The translations under genes were made by a program, and so were the position numbers. A stretch of 64,000 bases of DNA from Vannielia litorea (lineage in GTDB: Bacteria; Pseudomonadota; Alphaproteobacteria; Rhodobacterales; Rhodobacteraceae): assembly GCF_900142295.1 (NCBI RefSeq), contig NZ_FSRL01000001.1, positions 2,790,001 through 2,854,000 of the forward strand, read 5' to 3'. This document shows positions 42,305 to 50,932 of the stretch, one piece after another (position 1 is the first letter of the stretch; the number at the start of each line of letters is the position of its first letter). The notes beneath the pieces are model-generated. The model was given only the letters and a program-made list of their open reading frames with translations, did no database searches and was not told the DNA's origin.

Positions 42305-43810
42305 TTATTTCAGTTCGATCTTCGAGAGCGCGATCGAGCTGTTGGTGAACATCGTCGGCGTGAAGTCGATACGATCGCCGACGGCTGCGTAGCCGACCAT
42401 ATGGAACATCATCGCATCCGGCAGGATTTCATCAATCTTCCTGGCGACGGCCTTCCATTTCTCGACGCGGTCCGCGCCGGTGGCCTGGGATGCCTCGGAC
42501 ATCAGCCGGTCAAGATCTGCATCGCTCGTCTTGGACTGGCTGCCCTCGCTGCTCCACCGTGCCGGCAGCGAGAACACCGGGTCGCCCGAGGTGTTGTCAT
42601 GCTGGTCGACGATGATCTGCGGCAGCCGGTCTTCGTCGAAGGGTTTCACCTGCATCCGGTTCTTGGCGGCCGCCTCGAACCATTGCAGGTTCACGTTGAG
42701 GCCGATGTCGTTGAGCATGATCTTGACGACCTCGTGGAACTCGGCCGCGTTGGGAAAGTGGCCGATCCGGCCGACGAGCTGGATCTCGGCGTCCACCGGC
42801 ACGCCGTCGGCACGGGCCTCTTCGAGAAGCGCCCTGGCCCGCTCGGGGTCATACTCCCACTGGCGCACGTCCTCGCTCCAGCCGGGGATCGCCGGAATGA
42901 TGATCTGCGTGGCCAGCGAGGCATCCTTGCTGATGACCGTGCCGAGCATCGCCTGGCGGTCGATGCCCAGGTTGATCGCCTCGCGCACGCGCCGGTCGTC
43001 GAGCGGGGGCTTCAGCTGGTCGAGGTTGAGCCGGATCGTCTCGGCATTGGGATAGGCAACGCCGAACTCGTCGGTCACGTCCTGCGAGGCGACCGAAGGT
43101 GCCAGGTCGGCTTCTCCCTGGGCGATCATCGCCGCCCGGACGGAGGATTCGGAACGCCAGATGAACGTGCCTTTCGCCACGCTCGGCGCGCCGCCCCAGT
43201 AGTCGGCGAAGGCAGACATCTCGACCGCCTGGCCCGCGGCCCAGTCATCCAGGCGGTAGGGGCCCGTGCCCGGAGCGCTGCGCACCTCGGCGTCCATCGG
43301 CACGTCGGCCGAGTGGACCATCAGGTTCGACAGCTTGAGCGGCAGTGTCGGGTCGCGCTCGGGGGTCCGGATGATGATGGTGGCCTCATCCACCACCTCG
43401 ACATCGAGACTGGAGTCGCCAAAGAACTTTGTGCGGTTCTCGCAGGTCAGGTTGGCGTTCAGCGTCCGGTCGATGGAGTGCTTCACCGCCTGGGCGGTCA
43501 TGGCGGTGCCATCGTGAAACGTCACGCCGGGGCGCAGCGTGAACTGCCAGCTGGTCTCGTCGAGGTCGGTCCAGGACACGGCAAGGCCCTCTCCGAGCGC
43601 GCCGGTATCGTGGTCGCGCGCCGTCAGCCCCTCGTAGAGATTGCCCAGGGCCACCAGCCCGTTGGAGCGGGCCGCCGTATAACAGGGGTCCAGGGTCGCG
43701 GGCTCGTCGCCGAGCACCACCGTCACCGCGGCCTCCTGCGCGAACGCCGGCATCGACATGCCGACCAGCACCGCAAGACCTGCGGTCAGGTTTCTTCCGA
43801 TCATCTTCAT
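42305..43810 (-). CDS. ABC transporter substrate-binding protein (SBP_bac_5, DppA-like)
   Basis: 501 residues from the ATG at 43810 (GGGAGGAG 7 nt upstream). A Sec signal ends near AFA-QEA. The cluster-C receptor features GDEPATLDPCYTAARS, FTLRPGVTFHDGTAMTAQAVKHS (split near 95-118) and LNLDQLKPPLDDRRVREAINLGIDRQ (split) are clear. Besides peptides, such receptors bind glutathione, oligosaccharides and sugar acids; with the hydroxyacid dehydrogenase upstream and the dehydratase/aldolase operon next door, a sugar-acid-like ligand is suggested. Confidence 0.9.
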   Translation of the reverse strand: MKMIGRNLTAGLAVLVGMSMPAFAQEAAVTVVLGDEPATLDPCYTAARSNGLVALGNLYEGLTARDHDTGALGEGLAVSWTDLDETSWQFTLRPGVTFHDGTAMTAQAVKHSIDRTLNANLTCENRTKFFGDSSLDVEVVDEATIIIRTPERDPTLPLKLSNLMVHSADVPMDAEVRSAPGTGPYRLDDWAAGQAVEMSAFADYWGGAPSVAKGTFIWRSESSVRAAMIAQGEADLAPSVASQDVTDEFGVAYPNAETIRLNLDQLKPPLDDRRVREAINLGIDRQAMLGTVISKDASLATQIIIPAIPGWSEDVRQWEYDPERARALLEEARADGVPVDAEIQLVGRIGHFPNAAEFHEVVKIMLNDIGLNVNLQWFEAAAKNRMQVKPFDEDRLPQIIVDQHDNTSGDPVFSLPARWSSEGSQSKTSDADLDRLMSEASQATGADRVEKWKAVARKIDEILPDAMMFHMVGYAAVGDRIDFTPTMFTNSSIALSKIELK

Positions 43811-43839
43811 GGTTTTCTCTCCTCCCAAAATTCTTGTGT

Positions 43840-44775
43840 CTATCGCACAGGCGTGATCGCGCCCCTCCCCGCGAACCAGCTGTCCAGGTTGTCGAACACC
43901 AGGTCGCCCATGTCCTGACGGGTCTTGATTGCCCCCGAGCCGACGTGTGGCAGCAGCACGACGTTGTCCAACTGCAGCAGGTCGTCGGGGACCTTGGGCT
44001 CCTTTGCGAAGACATCGAGACCGGCGGCGAGCAGCCTGCCGTTCTTGAGGGCCTCCACGAGTGCATCCTCGTCCACCACCGTGCCGCGCGCGATGTTCAC
44101 CAGGGTGCCATGCTGCCCCAGCGCGGCGATGACCTCCCGCGAGATCAGCTTGTCGGTCTCGCCTCCGCCCGGCGTGGCGACGATCAACACCTGCACGTCG
44201 GCGGCCATCTGGGTGAGATCGGCATAATACTCGAGGTCGCACCCCGGCTTCTGGCGGCGGTTGCAATAGACCACCTCCATGTTCATGCCGCGCAGGCGCT
44301 GCGCGATGGCCTCGCCAATCCGCCCGAGGCCCACGATCCCGGCCTTCAACCCGCGCAGCGAGGGCGAGAGCGGAAAGGTCTCGCCGTTGCGCCAGCGACC
44401 TTCGCGCAGGAACCTCTCGGCCTGGGGTATCCGGCGCACGGCGGCGATCAGCAGCCCGAGGGCCAGATCGGCGACCTCGTCCGTCAGCACGTCAGGCGTG
44501 TTGGTGACCACGATATTCCGACGGGAGGCGGCATCGACATCCACCGAGTCATAGCCGACGCCGAACTTGGCGATCAGCTCGAGCTTGGGCATCAGCTCGA
44601 GTTCCGCCTCGCCAATCTTCTGCTGGCCGGCGAGCGCGATCGCGCGGACCTCGGACAGCCCGGGGACTCCCTCCTTGAGCACTTCCGCATAGACCGCGTC
44701 GTAGCCGTTGATCCGGTCACGCGACGTGGGAAAGATCTTGGGGATCAGGATCTTGGCTTTGCTCATTCTCGTCAT
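43840..44775 (-). CDS. D-2-hydroxyacid dehydrogenase
   Basis: 311 residues; ATG at 44766 is an equally good start. NAD-binding motif GIVGLGRIGEAIAQRLRG near 145 and the catalytic triad of the family: Arg in NIARGTVVDEDALVEAL near 231, Glu in DVFAKEP near 260, His in LLPHVGSG near 279. It reduces a 2-oxoacid (glyoxylate, hydroxypyruvate or similar) or oxidises the hydroxyacid. First gene of the operon with the Dpp-type importer, preceded by triple AATGC repeats that also occur before the dehydratase operon. Confidence 0.9.
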   Translation of the reverse strand: MTRMSKAKILIPKIFPTSRDRINGYDAVYAEVLKEGVPGLSEVRAIALAGQQKIGEAELELMPKLELIAKFGVGYDSVDVDAASRRNIVVTNTPDVLTDEVADLALGLLIAAVRRIPQAERFLREGRWRNGETFPLSPSLRGLKAGIVGLGRIGEAIAQRLRGMNMEVVYCNRRQKPGCDLEYYADLTQMAADVQVLIVATPGGGETDKLISREVIAALGQHGTLVNIARGTVVDEDALVEALKNGRLLAAGLDVFAKEPKVPDDLLQLDNVVLLPHVGSGAIKTRQDMGDLVFDNLDSWFAGRGAITPVR

Positions 44776-44869
44776 TCTCGCTCTTGGATAACTTCTCTGG
44801 ATCTGAACCGCTCAAGGGAGCCGAGGCCTGCCGGAACCAACCTTCAGGTCGCAGGCTATGGCAGCGATC

Positions 44870-44906
44870 AATGCCTGTCTAATGCGCACTTCGACTTGAT
44901 CAATGC
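44870..44906 (-). promoter_or_regulatory. Phased AATGC repeats before the hydroxyacid dehydrogenase / Dpp operon
   Basis: AATGC occurs at 44870, 44881 and 44902, spacings 11 and 21 nt, i.e. one and two helical turns, so all copies face the same side of the DNA. The outer copies extend to ATCAATGC. Exactly the same 11/21 arrangement occurs at 48364-48400. The nearest copy is about 95 bp from the gene start, where LysR-type activators bind. Recognition by the LysR protein at 48441-49322 is inferred. Confidence 0.6.
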
Positions 44907-44926
44907 TGTATGCGCATCGAATGGAT

Positions 44927-45676
44927 TTACACCCTTCGCTTGGCCGGAGCCGTGAGGGCCGATGCGAAATAGGTCTGGATCGCCTTGTGTTCGCTGCCCG
45001 CCGTGATGATCCGGGCTCCCCGCGCAAACCAGGCGCTGCACTCCGAAAGATCGCCGACGAACATCATCGGCGCCTTGCCGGCGGCCTTGCACATCTCGAA
45101 CACGGCTTCGGTCGCGGCCTCGATTTCGGGCGCGTTCATGGGCAGTTCCCGGGAGACCGCGAGATCGGCGCGGCCGACGAAACAGGCATCCACCCCCGGA
45201 ACGGCGGCGATCTCGCCCGCGTTCTCGACGCCTGTCGGGCTTTCGATCTGCACGACCACGACGATGTCACCGGTCCGTTCGATCAGCTCTCCTGCGGGGA
45301 CCGTTCCGAAGCCGCCTGCTCGCGTGGTGCCGGCAAACCCCCGTCCCCCGGGGCCGTATCGCGTGGCCCGGACAATCGCCTCGGCCTCGGCAGCGGATTC
45401 GACATTGGGCACCACGATCCCCGCGACGCCCATATCCAGAACCCGCAGAATGGCCGCCGGCGTGCCCTCGACGAGGCGGACCAGGAGCGGCAGGCCGACC
45501 GACCGGGCGGCAAGGGCGCAGGTGTCGATCTGATCGACCGAGAAGGGCGCGTGCTCGGCGTCGAGCATGACGAAATCGAGCCCCGTTCCGCCCAGCACTT
45601 CGACGATCCCGTAGTGCGGTGTCTTCAGCACCGTGCCGACCAGCCGCTCCCCGGCTTCGAGTTTCTTTTTCAGCAT
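44927..45676 (-). CDS. HpcH/HpaI-family aldolase
   Basis: 249 residues from the ATG at 45676 (GGAG 7 nt upstream). TIM-barrel class II pyruvate aldolase: metal/pyruvate residues in VMLDAEHAPFSVDQ near 40 (His), GIVVPNVESAAEAEAIV near 86-102, VQIESPTGVENA near 140 (Glu) and VDACFVGRADLAVS near 163 (Asp). It would split a 2-oxo-3-deoxy sugar acid into pyruvate and an aldehyde, the step after the IlvD/Edd dehydratase encoded 39 nt upstream. Confidence 0.9.
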   Translation of the reverse strand: MLKKKLEAGERLVGTVLKTPHYGIVEVLGGTGLDFVMLDAEHAPFSVDQIDTCALAARSVGLPLLVRLVEGTPAAILRVLDMGVAGIVVPNVESAAEAEAIVRATRYGPGGRGFAGTTRAGGFGTVPAGELIERTGDIVVVVQIESPTGVENAGEIAAVPGVDACFVGRADLAVSRELPMNAPEIEAATEAVFEMCKAAGKAPMMFVGDLSECSAWFARGARIITAGSEHKAIQTYFASALTAPAKRRV

Positions 45677-45715
45677 CACATTCTCCGTTCTGTCCGATCG
45701 CATCTTCCGAGGGTT

Positions 45716-47449
45716 TCAGAAGATCTTGGGTTCCGGAACCGGATCACCTGCGGCGGTTTCGAGAAAGTCGAAATCGCAGCCGTCATGGGCCTGGGAGACG
45801 TGAGCGGCATACATGCGGCCAAAACCGCGCCCGAAGGGCTCGCCTCGCGGCGCCAACTCGGACTTCCGCCGCGCCAGCTCCTCGGGGGCAACCAGCATGT
45901 CGATGCTGCGCCCGGGGATGCTGACGCGGACGAGGTCGCCGGTCCTGAGCAGCGCCAAGGGCCCGCCGATATGCGCCTCGGGCGACACATGCAGCACGCA
46001 GGCGCCGTAGCTGGTGCCGCTCATCCGGCAATCCGACACCCTCAGCATGTCCCGCACGCCCTGCCGCAGCAGCTTTCTGGGGATCGGCAGCATCCCCCAC
46101 TCCGGCATCCCGGGGCCGCCCACCGGGCCGGCATTGCGCAGCACGAGTACGGTGTCCCTGGTGACATCCAGATCGTCGTCGTCGATGCGGTCCTTCAGCT
46201 CTTCGTAGCTGTCGAAAACGAGCGCGGGGCCCGTGTGATCCTGAAATTCCGCGCTGCAGGCCGATGGTTTTATGACGCAGCCGTCCGGCGCGAGGTTGCC
46301 TTTGAGCACCGCCAGCGCGCCCTCCTTGTAGATCGGCTTGTCGAGCGGTCGGATCACGTCGTCATTGAAGACGCGGGCGGTTTCGATGTCCTGGCCTATC
46401 GCGTTGCCGCTGACGGATATCATGCCGAGATCGAGGTGTTGGCGGATCTGCTTCATCAGGCCGGGCAAGCCGCCGGCGTAGTAGAAATCTTCCATCAGAT
46501 ACTCGGCGCCGCTCGGGCGCACGTTGGCCACCACGGGGACCTTTCGGCTGGCGGCATCGAAGTCGTCCAGGGTGATGTCGACGCCCGCCCGTCGCGCGAT
46601 TGCGATCAGGTGGATGATGGCGTTGGTCGAGCAGCCCATCGCCATGGCGACGGCGATGGCGTTCCGGAAGGAGCCGGGCTGCAGGATCTTCGAGGGCGTC
46701 AGCTCCTCGTGGACCATGTGAACGATCCGCCGGCCGGCTTCCTTGCTCATGGCAACATGATTGGAGTCCGCCGCAGGAATCGAGGAGGCGCCCGGCAAGG
46801 TCATGCCCAGCGCATCCGCGATGGCGGTCATGGTGGAGGCCGTGCCCATCGTCATGCAATGCCCGAAGCTGCGGGCAATCCCGCGCTCGACGCCCTCCCA
46901 ATCGGCCTGGGTGATCTCCCCGGCGCGCAGCTCGTCCCAGTACTTCCAGCTGTCGGACCCTGATCCGAGGATCCTGCCCTGCCAGTTTCCGCGCAGCATC
47001 GGGCCAGCCGGAACGTAGATGGCCGGAACGTTCATGCTGATGGCGCCCATCAGCAGCGCGGGCGTGGTCTTGTCACATCCGCCCATCAGGACCACGCCGT
47101 CAATCGGGTGCGACCGGATCAGCTCTTCGACCTCCATCGCAAGGAGGTTGCGATACATCATCGCCGAAGGCTTCACGAATTGCTCGGCGAGCGAGAGCGC
47201 CGGCAGTTCAAGCGGAAACCCCCCGGACTGGTGGACGCCGGTCTTGACCGACTCGGCGCGGCTGCGGAAGTGGGCGTGGCATGGGTTGATATCGGACCAG
47301 GTGTTGACGATCGCAATGATGGGCCGGCCTTCCCAGTCTTGCGGGTCGTAGCCCATCTGGCGCATGCGCGAGCGATGCCCGAAGGTGCGCAGGCCCTTGT
47401 CGCCGAACCAGCGATGAGAGCGCAGGGTGCTCGGGTCCTTCCGGGTCAC
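45716..47449 (-). CDS. IlvD/Edd-family sugar-acid dehydratase
   Basis: 577 residues starting with GTG that overlaps the hydrolase stop as GTGA. Iron-sulfur and Mg ligands: Cys in DINPCHAHFR near 57, Cys in MGGCDKTTPAL near 124, Cys in FGHCMTMGTASTM near 197, and the PSACSAEF and GPGMPEW blocks in the C-terminal domain. Length and the NTWSDINPCH wording match arabinonate/xylonate-type dehydratases better than IlvD of branched-chain synthesis. Product would be a 2-oxo-3-deoxy acid for the HpcH aldolase. Confidence 0.9.
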   Translation of the reverse strand: MTRKDPSTLRSHRWFGDKGLRTFGHRSRMRQMGYDPQDWEGRPIIAIVNTWSDINPCHAHFRSRAESVKTGVHQSGGFPLELPALSLAEQFVKPSAMMYRNLLAMEVEELIRSHPIDGVVLMGGCDKTTPALLMGAISMNVPAIYVPAGPMLRGNWQGRILGSGSDSWKYWDELRAGEITQADWEGVERGIARSFGHCMTMGTASTMTAIADALGMTLPGASSIPAADSNHVAMSKEAGRRIVHMVHEELTPSKILQPGSFRNAIAVAMAMGCSTNAIIHLIAIARRAGVDITLDDFDAASRKVPVVANVRPSGAEYLMEDFYYAGGLPGLMKQIRQHLDLGMISVSGNAIGQDIETARVFNDDVIRPLDKPIYKEGALAVLKGNLAPDGCVIKPSACSAEFQDHTGPALVFDSYEELKDRIDDDDLDVTRDTVLVLRNAGPVGGPGMPEWGMLPIPRKLLRQGVRDMLRVSDCRMSGTSYGACVLHVSPEAHIGGPLALLRTGDLVRVSIPGRSIDMLVAPEELARRKSELAPRGEPFGRGFGRMYAAHVSQAHDGCDFDFLETAAGDPVPEPKIF

Positions 47450-48258
47450 TGGGCAATCCTCTCACCGAAGCGCGCCAGTTCCTCCACGAAGCGGGTCGGG
47501 TTCTCGGTATGCAGGGCGTGGCCCTCGTCGGGAAACTCGACCGTCTCCGCCCTGGGAATGCTGGCGGTGAGCTCATCGACATCGGCCTGGACCCGGAACA
47601 GCCGGTCGTGAAGTCCGGTCAGGACCAGCACGGGCACGTCGATCGTCTCCCAGGGAAAGCCCCAGTCGACATGGCGCGACGCAGCGCTGATCCGGTTGCG
47701 GGGGTGGCCCTCGGGCAGCGGCGCATAGGGCTCCGGGGTCAGGAAACGGGGGCGGATGTTGCCCAGCTGTCTTGTGCTGACGGTGACCGGGCGAAAGGCA
47801 TCATGCAGCAGGCGCTCGCCGCCGAGGTCCATCAGCCGGTGCTCAAGCTCGGCAATCCACTCGGTCAGCGGCCCCTTCTTGCGCAGGGTGTTGACCAGCA
47901 CGAGGGCGTCGCAGGGACTCCCCGTCTGCCAGAGGCGCGCCGCATGCAGCCCGCCGATCGACAGGCCCACCAGGATGATCCGCTCGAGACCGAGGTGCTC
48001 GATCACCCGGCGCAGGTCGCTGACGATCTCGTCTTGTTCGAAGGTGGATTGGGCAGAGAATTCGGTGCGGCCCTGGCCCCGGAAATCCACGGTGACAACG
48101 CCATAGCCATGCGCGTGCAGGCCGGGTGCGATATCCTGCTCCCACACGGCGGCCTTGGCGCCGGAGGAGTTGACGAAAAGGAAGGTCTGGCGACCGTTCT
48201 CCGCCTCCAGATGCTGGTAGTAGATTCGGGATGTGTCGTCGATCTCGAGAAAACTCAC
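47446..48258 (-). CDS. Alpha/beta hydrolase
   Basis: 270 residues from a GTG at 48258, chosen because AAGGA stands 6 nt before it; an in-frame GTG at 48285 adds nine residues. Catalytic triad visible: nucleophile Ser in VGLSIGGLHA, Asp in LTGLHDRLF, His in DEGHALHTE; oxyanion region FVNSSGAKAAVWEQ. Similar to 3-oxoadipate enol-lactonase (PcaD)-like hydrolases. As first gene of the dehydratase-aldolase operon it may open a sugar lactone or ester to give the sugar acid. Confidence 0.87.
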   Translation of the reverse strand: MSFLEIDDTSRIYYQHLEAENGRQTFLFVNSSGAKAAVWEQDIAPGLHAHGYGVVTVDFRGQGRTEFSAQSTFEQDEIVSDLRRVIEHLGLERIILVGLSIGGLHAARLWQTGSPCDALVLVNTLRKKGPLTEWIAELEHRLMDLGGERLLHDAFRPVTVSTRQLGNIRPRFLTPEPYAPLPEGHPRNRISAASRHVDWGFPWETIDVPVLVLTGLHDRLFRVQADVDELTASIPRAETVEFPDEGHALHTENPTRFVEELARFGERIAQ

Positions 48259-48363
48259 TGCTTGTCCTTCTGCTCCTGAGGTCACCGATCCACGGGGGCC
48301 TTGCCGCCTGCGGTCATGCGAGCTGGTGCTCGCCGGTTCGCGGCCAAGCTAGGGGGAAAGTTC

Positions 48364-48403
48364 AATGCGCGTCCAATGCCCATTTTGGCACAATCAATGC
48401 CAA
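48364..48403 (-). promoter_or_regulatory. Phased AATGC repeats and TTGGCA/TGCCAA palindrome before the hydrolase operon
   Basis: AATGC at 48364, 48375 and 48396 with the same 11/21-nt spacing as at 44870-44906. In addition TTGGCA-N7-TGCCAA (48385-48403) forms an inverted repeat covering the distal copy, resembling a LysR recognition site. It lies 80-145 bp before the hydrolase start and 38 bp after the LysR gene's stop, in the position of an activator site. Confidence 0.6.
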
Positions 48404-48440
48404 GCCCGCATCGTCGCGCCAAGGTCGGGGCAGCGCCGGG

Positions 48441-49322
48441 TCAGATCGTGCGGGCGATATCCAGCACGCGGTGCACCAGCGTGTTGTCGTTGTCGCGCCG
48501 CCACGCCATGTAGAGCTCGACGAAGATCGGATCGTCCTCGCTGATCGTGCGAAACACCACCGTCTCCCGCGCCAGGACTTCAGCCGATTGCGGCACGAGC
48601 GCGACCCCGATGCCCTTGCCCACCAGGGACACGATCGTGTGGATCTGGGAAAGCTCCTGCCGCACCACGGGCGTCACGTTGTGCTGAAGGAACTTGCGGT
48701 GCAGATGGTCCTGAAAATGCGGCGCGTCTTCCTTGGGATAATGAATGAAGTCGAGGCCGCTCAGGTCTGCCCAGGTCACCTCGGACTTCGTCGCAAGCGG
48801 GTGGCTGCTGGGGCAGACGAGCCGCATCGCCTCGCGCGAGATGCACTCGAAGTCGAAGACCCGGCGATCAATCGGAAGCCGCGTCATCGCGATCTCGATC
48901 TCGCCGATCTCGAGCGCCGCCATTTGCCGCTTGCTCAGCATTTCCTTCAGTTTCAGAACCACGCCCGGCATCGCCTCCCCCATGCGGCTCACCAGCGCGG
49001 GCATGAAGTGATAGGCAGAGGCCGCGGTGAACCCGAATCGCACGAGGCCGGTCTGGCCCGCGGCGACATCGCGCACGGAGGTGACCGAGGTTTCGAGCAG
49101 CCGCAGGATCCGGACGGCATCGGCATAGAGCGTCTTGCCGGCCTGGGTCAGCTCGACCGACCGGCTGTTGCGCTTGAACAGCTCGCAGCCGAGGCTCTGC
49201 TCGAGCGCCTGGATGCGCCGGCTCAACGGCGGCTGCGTCATGTGCAACCGGTCCGCGGCGCGCCCGAAATGCAGCTCTTCGGCGACGACAACAAAACACC
49301 TGAGATGGTTGATCTCTATCAC
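48441..49322 (-). CDS. LysR-family transcriptional regulator
   Basis: 293 residues. HTH at 1-60 (LRCFVVVAEELHFGRAADRLHMTQPPLSRRIQALEQSLG, split) and a CbnR/BenM-like effector domain with GFTAASAYHFMPALVSRM near 98. It is co-directional with and immediately upstream of the hydrolase-dehydratase-aldolase operon, and phased repeats shared by two operons lie next to it. Hence it probably activates both this operon and the hydroxyacid dehydrogenase/Dpp operon. Confidence 0.9.
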   Translation of the reverse strand: MIEINHLRCFVVVAEELHFGRAADRLHMTQPPLSRRIQALEQSLGCELFKRNSRSVELTQAGKTLYADAVRILRLLETSVTSVRDVAAGQTGLVRFGFTAASAYHFMPALVSRMGEAMPGVVLKLKEMLSKRQMAALEIGEIEIAMTRLPIDRRVFDFECISREAMRLVCPSSHPLATKSEVTWADLSGLDFIHYPKEDAPHFQDHLHRKFLQHNVTPVVRQELSQIHTIVSLVGKGIGVALVPQSAEVLARETVVFRTISEDDPIFVELYMAWRRDNDNTLVHRVLDIARTI

Positions 49323-49453
49323 TGGCCACCTCTCCGCGCTGATTGCCGGGCCATTCCGCAGCCGCCCTGCCCTAGCGGTATCGCCATATCAAACGCATGT
49401 CGATCACCGGGCCGCCAGGCCGCCGGGTTGGCCGATCATGCGTCGACCGAGGG

Positions 49454-50185
49454 TCAGCCGCGGCCGATGTAGGGCATCTTTGTCGCCATCAGGGTCATGA
49501 ATTGCACATTCGCCTCCAGCGGCAGCCTGGCCATGTTCAGCACGGCCTCGGCCACGTGCTGCACGTCCATGGTCGGCGGCGGCGCCTCGCCGCGCTCGAT
49601 CGAGCGCGAAATGATGCCTTCCAGGAGCTCGGTTCGCGCGTTGCCGATGTCGATCTGGCCGCAGGCGATGCCGAACGGCCGGCCATCGAGGCTGATGGAC
49701 TTGGTAAGGCCGGTGATCGCGTGTTTCGTCGTGGTGTAGCAGCAGGCGCCTTCCCGCGGGGCATGGGCCGAGACGGAGCCGTTGTTGATGATCCGCCCGC
49801 CCGATGGCGTCTGCCGTCGCATCTGCCCGAAGGCCGCGCGCGCGGCGAGGAACATGCCGGTCAGGTTGACCGCGACGGACTGGTGCCAGCTCTCGACGCT
49901 GATCTCGTCGAGCGGGGCGGCGGGGGTGAAGACGCCGGCGTTGTTGAAGAGCACGTCAAGACGCCCTGTGCGTGCGACAAGGCTGGCGAAGGCTGCCTCG
50001 ATCTCCTCGGCGCGGGTCACGTCGGCCGGGAGTGGCACCGCGTTGTCGAACCCCGCCGCCACCTCCTCGAGCCGCTCGGCGTTGCGCGCCACGAGCCCCA
50101 CGGTCCAGCCATCGGCCAGAAATGCCTCGGCCGTCACGCGCCCGATGCCCGAGCTGGCGCCGGTGATCAGTATCGTCCCTGCCAT
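49454..50185 (-). CDS. SDR-family oxidoreductase
   Basis: 243 residues from the ATG at 50185 (GGGGAGGAT upstream). Classical SDR: TGASSGIG near 8, NNAG near 82, Ser in NNGSVSAHAP near 136, Tyr-x-x-x-Lys as YTTTKHA near 149. The C-terminus (QFMTLMATKMPYIGRG) ends in a family-conserved YIGRG seen in several sugar/alcohol SDRs. It stands alone between the LysR gene and the Lrp gene, all on the minus strand but with gaps over 100 nt. Substrate unknown. Confidence 0.87.
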   Translation of the reverse strand: MAGTILITGASSGIGRVTAEAFLADGWTVGLVARNAERLEEVAAGFDNAVPLPADVTRAEEIEAAFASLVARTGRLDVLFNNAGVFTPAAPLDEISVESWHQSVAVNLTGMFLAARAAFGQMRRQTPSGGRIINNGSVSAHAPREGACCYTTTKHAITGLTKSISLDGRPFGIACGQIDIGNARTELLEGIISRSIERGEAPPPTMDVQHVAEAVLNMARLPLEANVQFMTLMATKMPYIGRG

Positions 50186-50337
50186 GTCGTGATCCTCCCC
50201 TTCACTGTGTTTCGCCACACCCTAGCCCGGCGTTTCGGGCGATTGCCGTCGAAAACCGGCTGGTTCCCGACGCTGCGCGCAGGAAAAGCCCTCGTTTCGC
50301 CCGGTCCGCGCGCGGATCTGCCAAATGTCGTGGCGCC

Positions 50338-50790
50338 TCAGGCGATGCGCGCCGCGATGCCCTTTACCCGCCGGATCGGGATCGAGGACTCGAGCGAGGC
50401 CACGCCGGGGAGCTTGGTCAGGCGGCGGGTCAGGAAGTGTTCGAAGTCCTCCAGGTCGCGCACCGAAACCCGTAGCAGATAGTCGAAATCGCCCGTCATC
50501 AGCCAGCAGTCCACCACCTCGGGGCAGCGTCCGATTTCCTGCTCGAAGGCGACGATCCGCTCGTCGATCTGCCGGTCGAGCCGAACCGAGATGAAGACGT
50601 TGAACCCGAACCCCAGCTTGGCCTCGTCGATCTCGGCGGTATAGCCGGTGATGTATCCCGCCGCCTCGAGCTTGCGGACGCGTCGGGCGCATGGCGAGGC
50701 AGAGAGCCCGACAGCCTCGCCAAGCTCCTGATGCGAGAGCCGCCCCTCCTTCTGGAGACGACGCAGAATCTTGTGGTCCAGGCTGTCCAT
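50338..50790 (-). CDS. Lrp/AsnC-family transcriptional regulator
   Basis: 150 residues from the ATG at 50790. N-terminal HTH (LDHKILRRLQKEGRLSHQELGEAVGLSASPCARRVRKLE, split) and C-terminal RAM ligand domain with GDFDYLLRVSVRDLEDFEHFL near 100. Divergent from the MdeB-like gene over 142 bp. In Pseudomonas putida an Lrp-type MdeR controls mdeAB of methionine degradation; the same pairing of families occurs here, although no mdeA is present. Confidence 0.9.
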   Translation of the reverse strand: MDSLDHKILRRLQKEGRLSHQELGEAVGLSASPCARRVRKLEAAGYITGYTAEIDEAKLGFGFNVFISVRLDRQIDERIVAFEQEIGRCPEVVDCWLMTGDFDYLLRVSVRDLEDFEHFLTRRLTKLPGVASLESSIPIRRVKGIAARIA

Positions 50791-50932
50791 CCCTTTGGCT
50801 CCTCCGCGATCGTTTTCGCCACAAAAGATCAAAACCGCGACGGCTTCCAGCGCAATCGAAGGCCATCGCTGCACAATCCGATGCGAAATCGCCCGATCCT
50901 CGGTGTATTCAAGGTGGAAACAGGAGGTCCGA

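Noticed and set aside
45716..47449. Branched-chain amino acid biosynthetic IlvD
   Set aside because: Length and motif wording match sugar-acid dehydratases and the neighbours are an aldolase and a hydrolase, not ilv genes.
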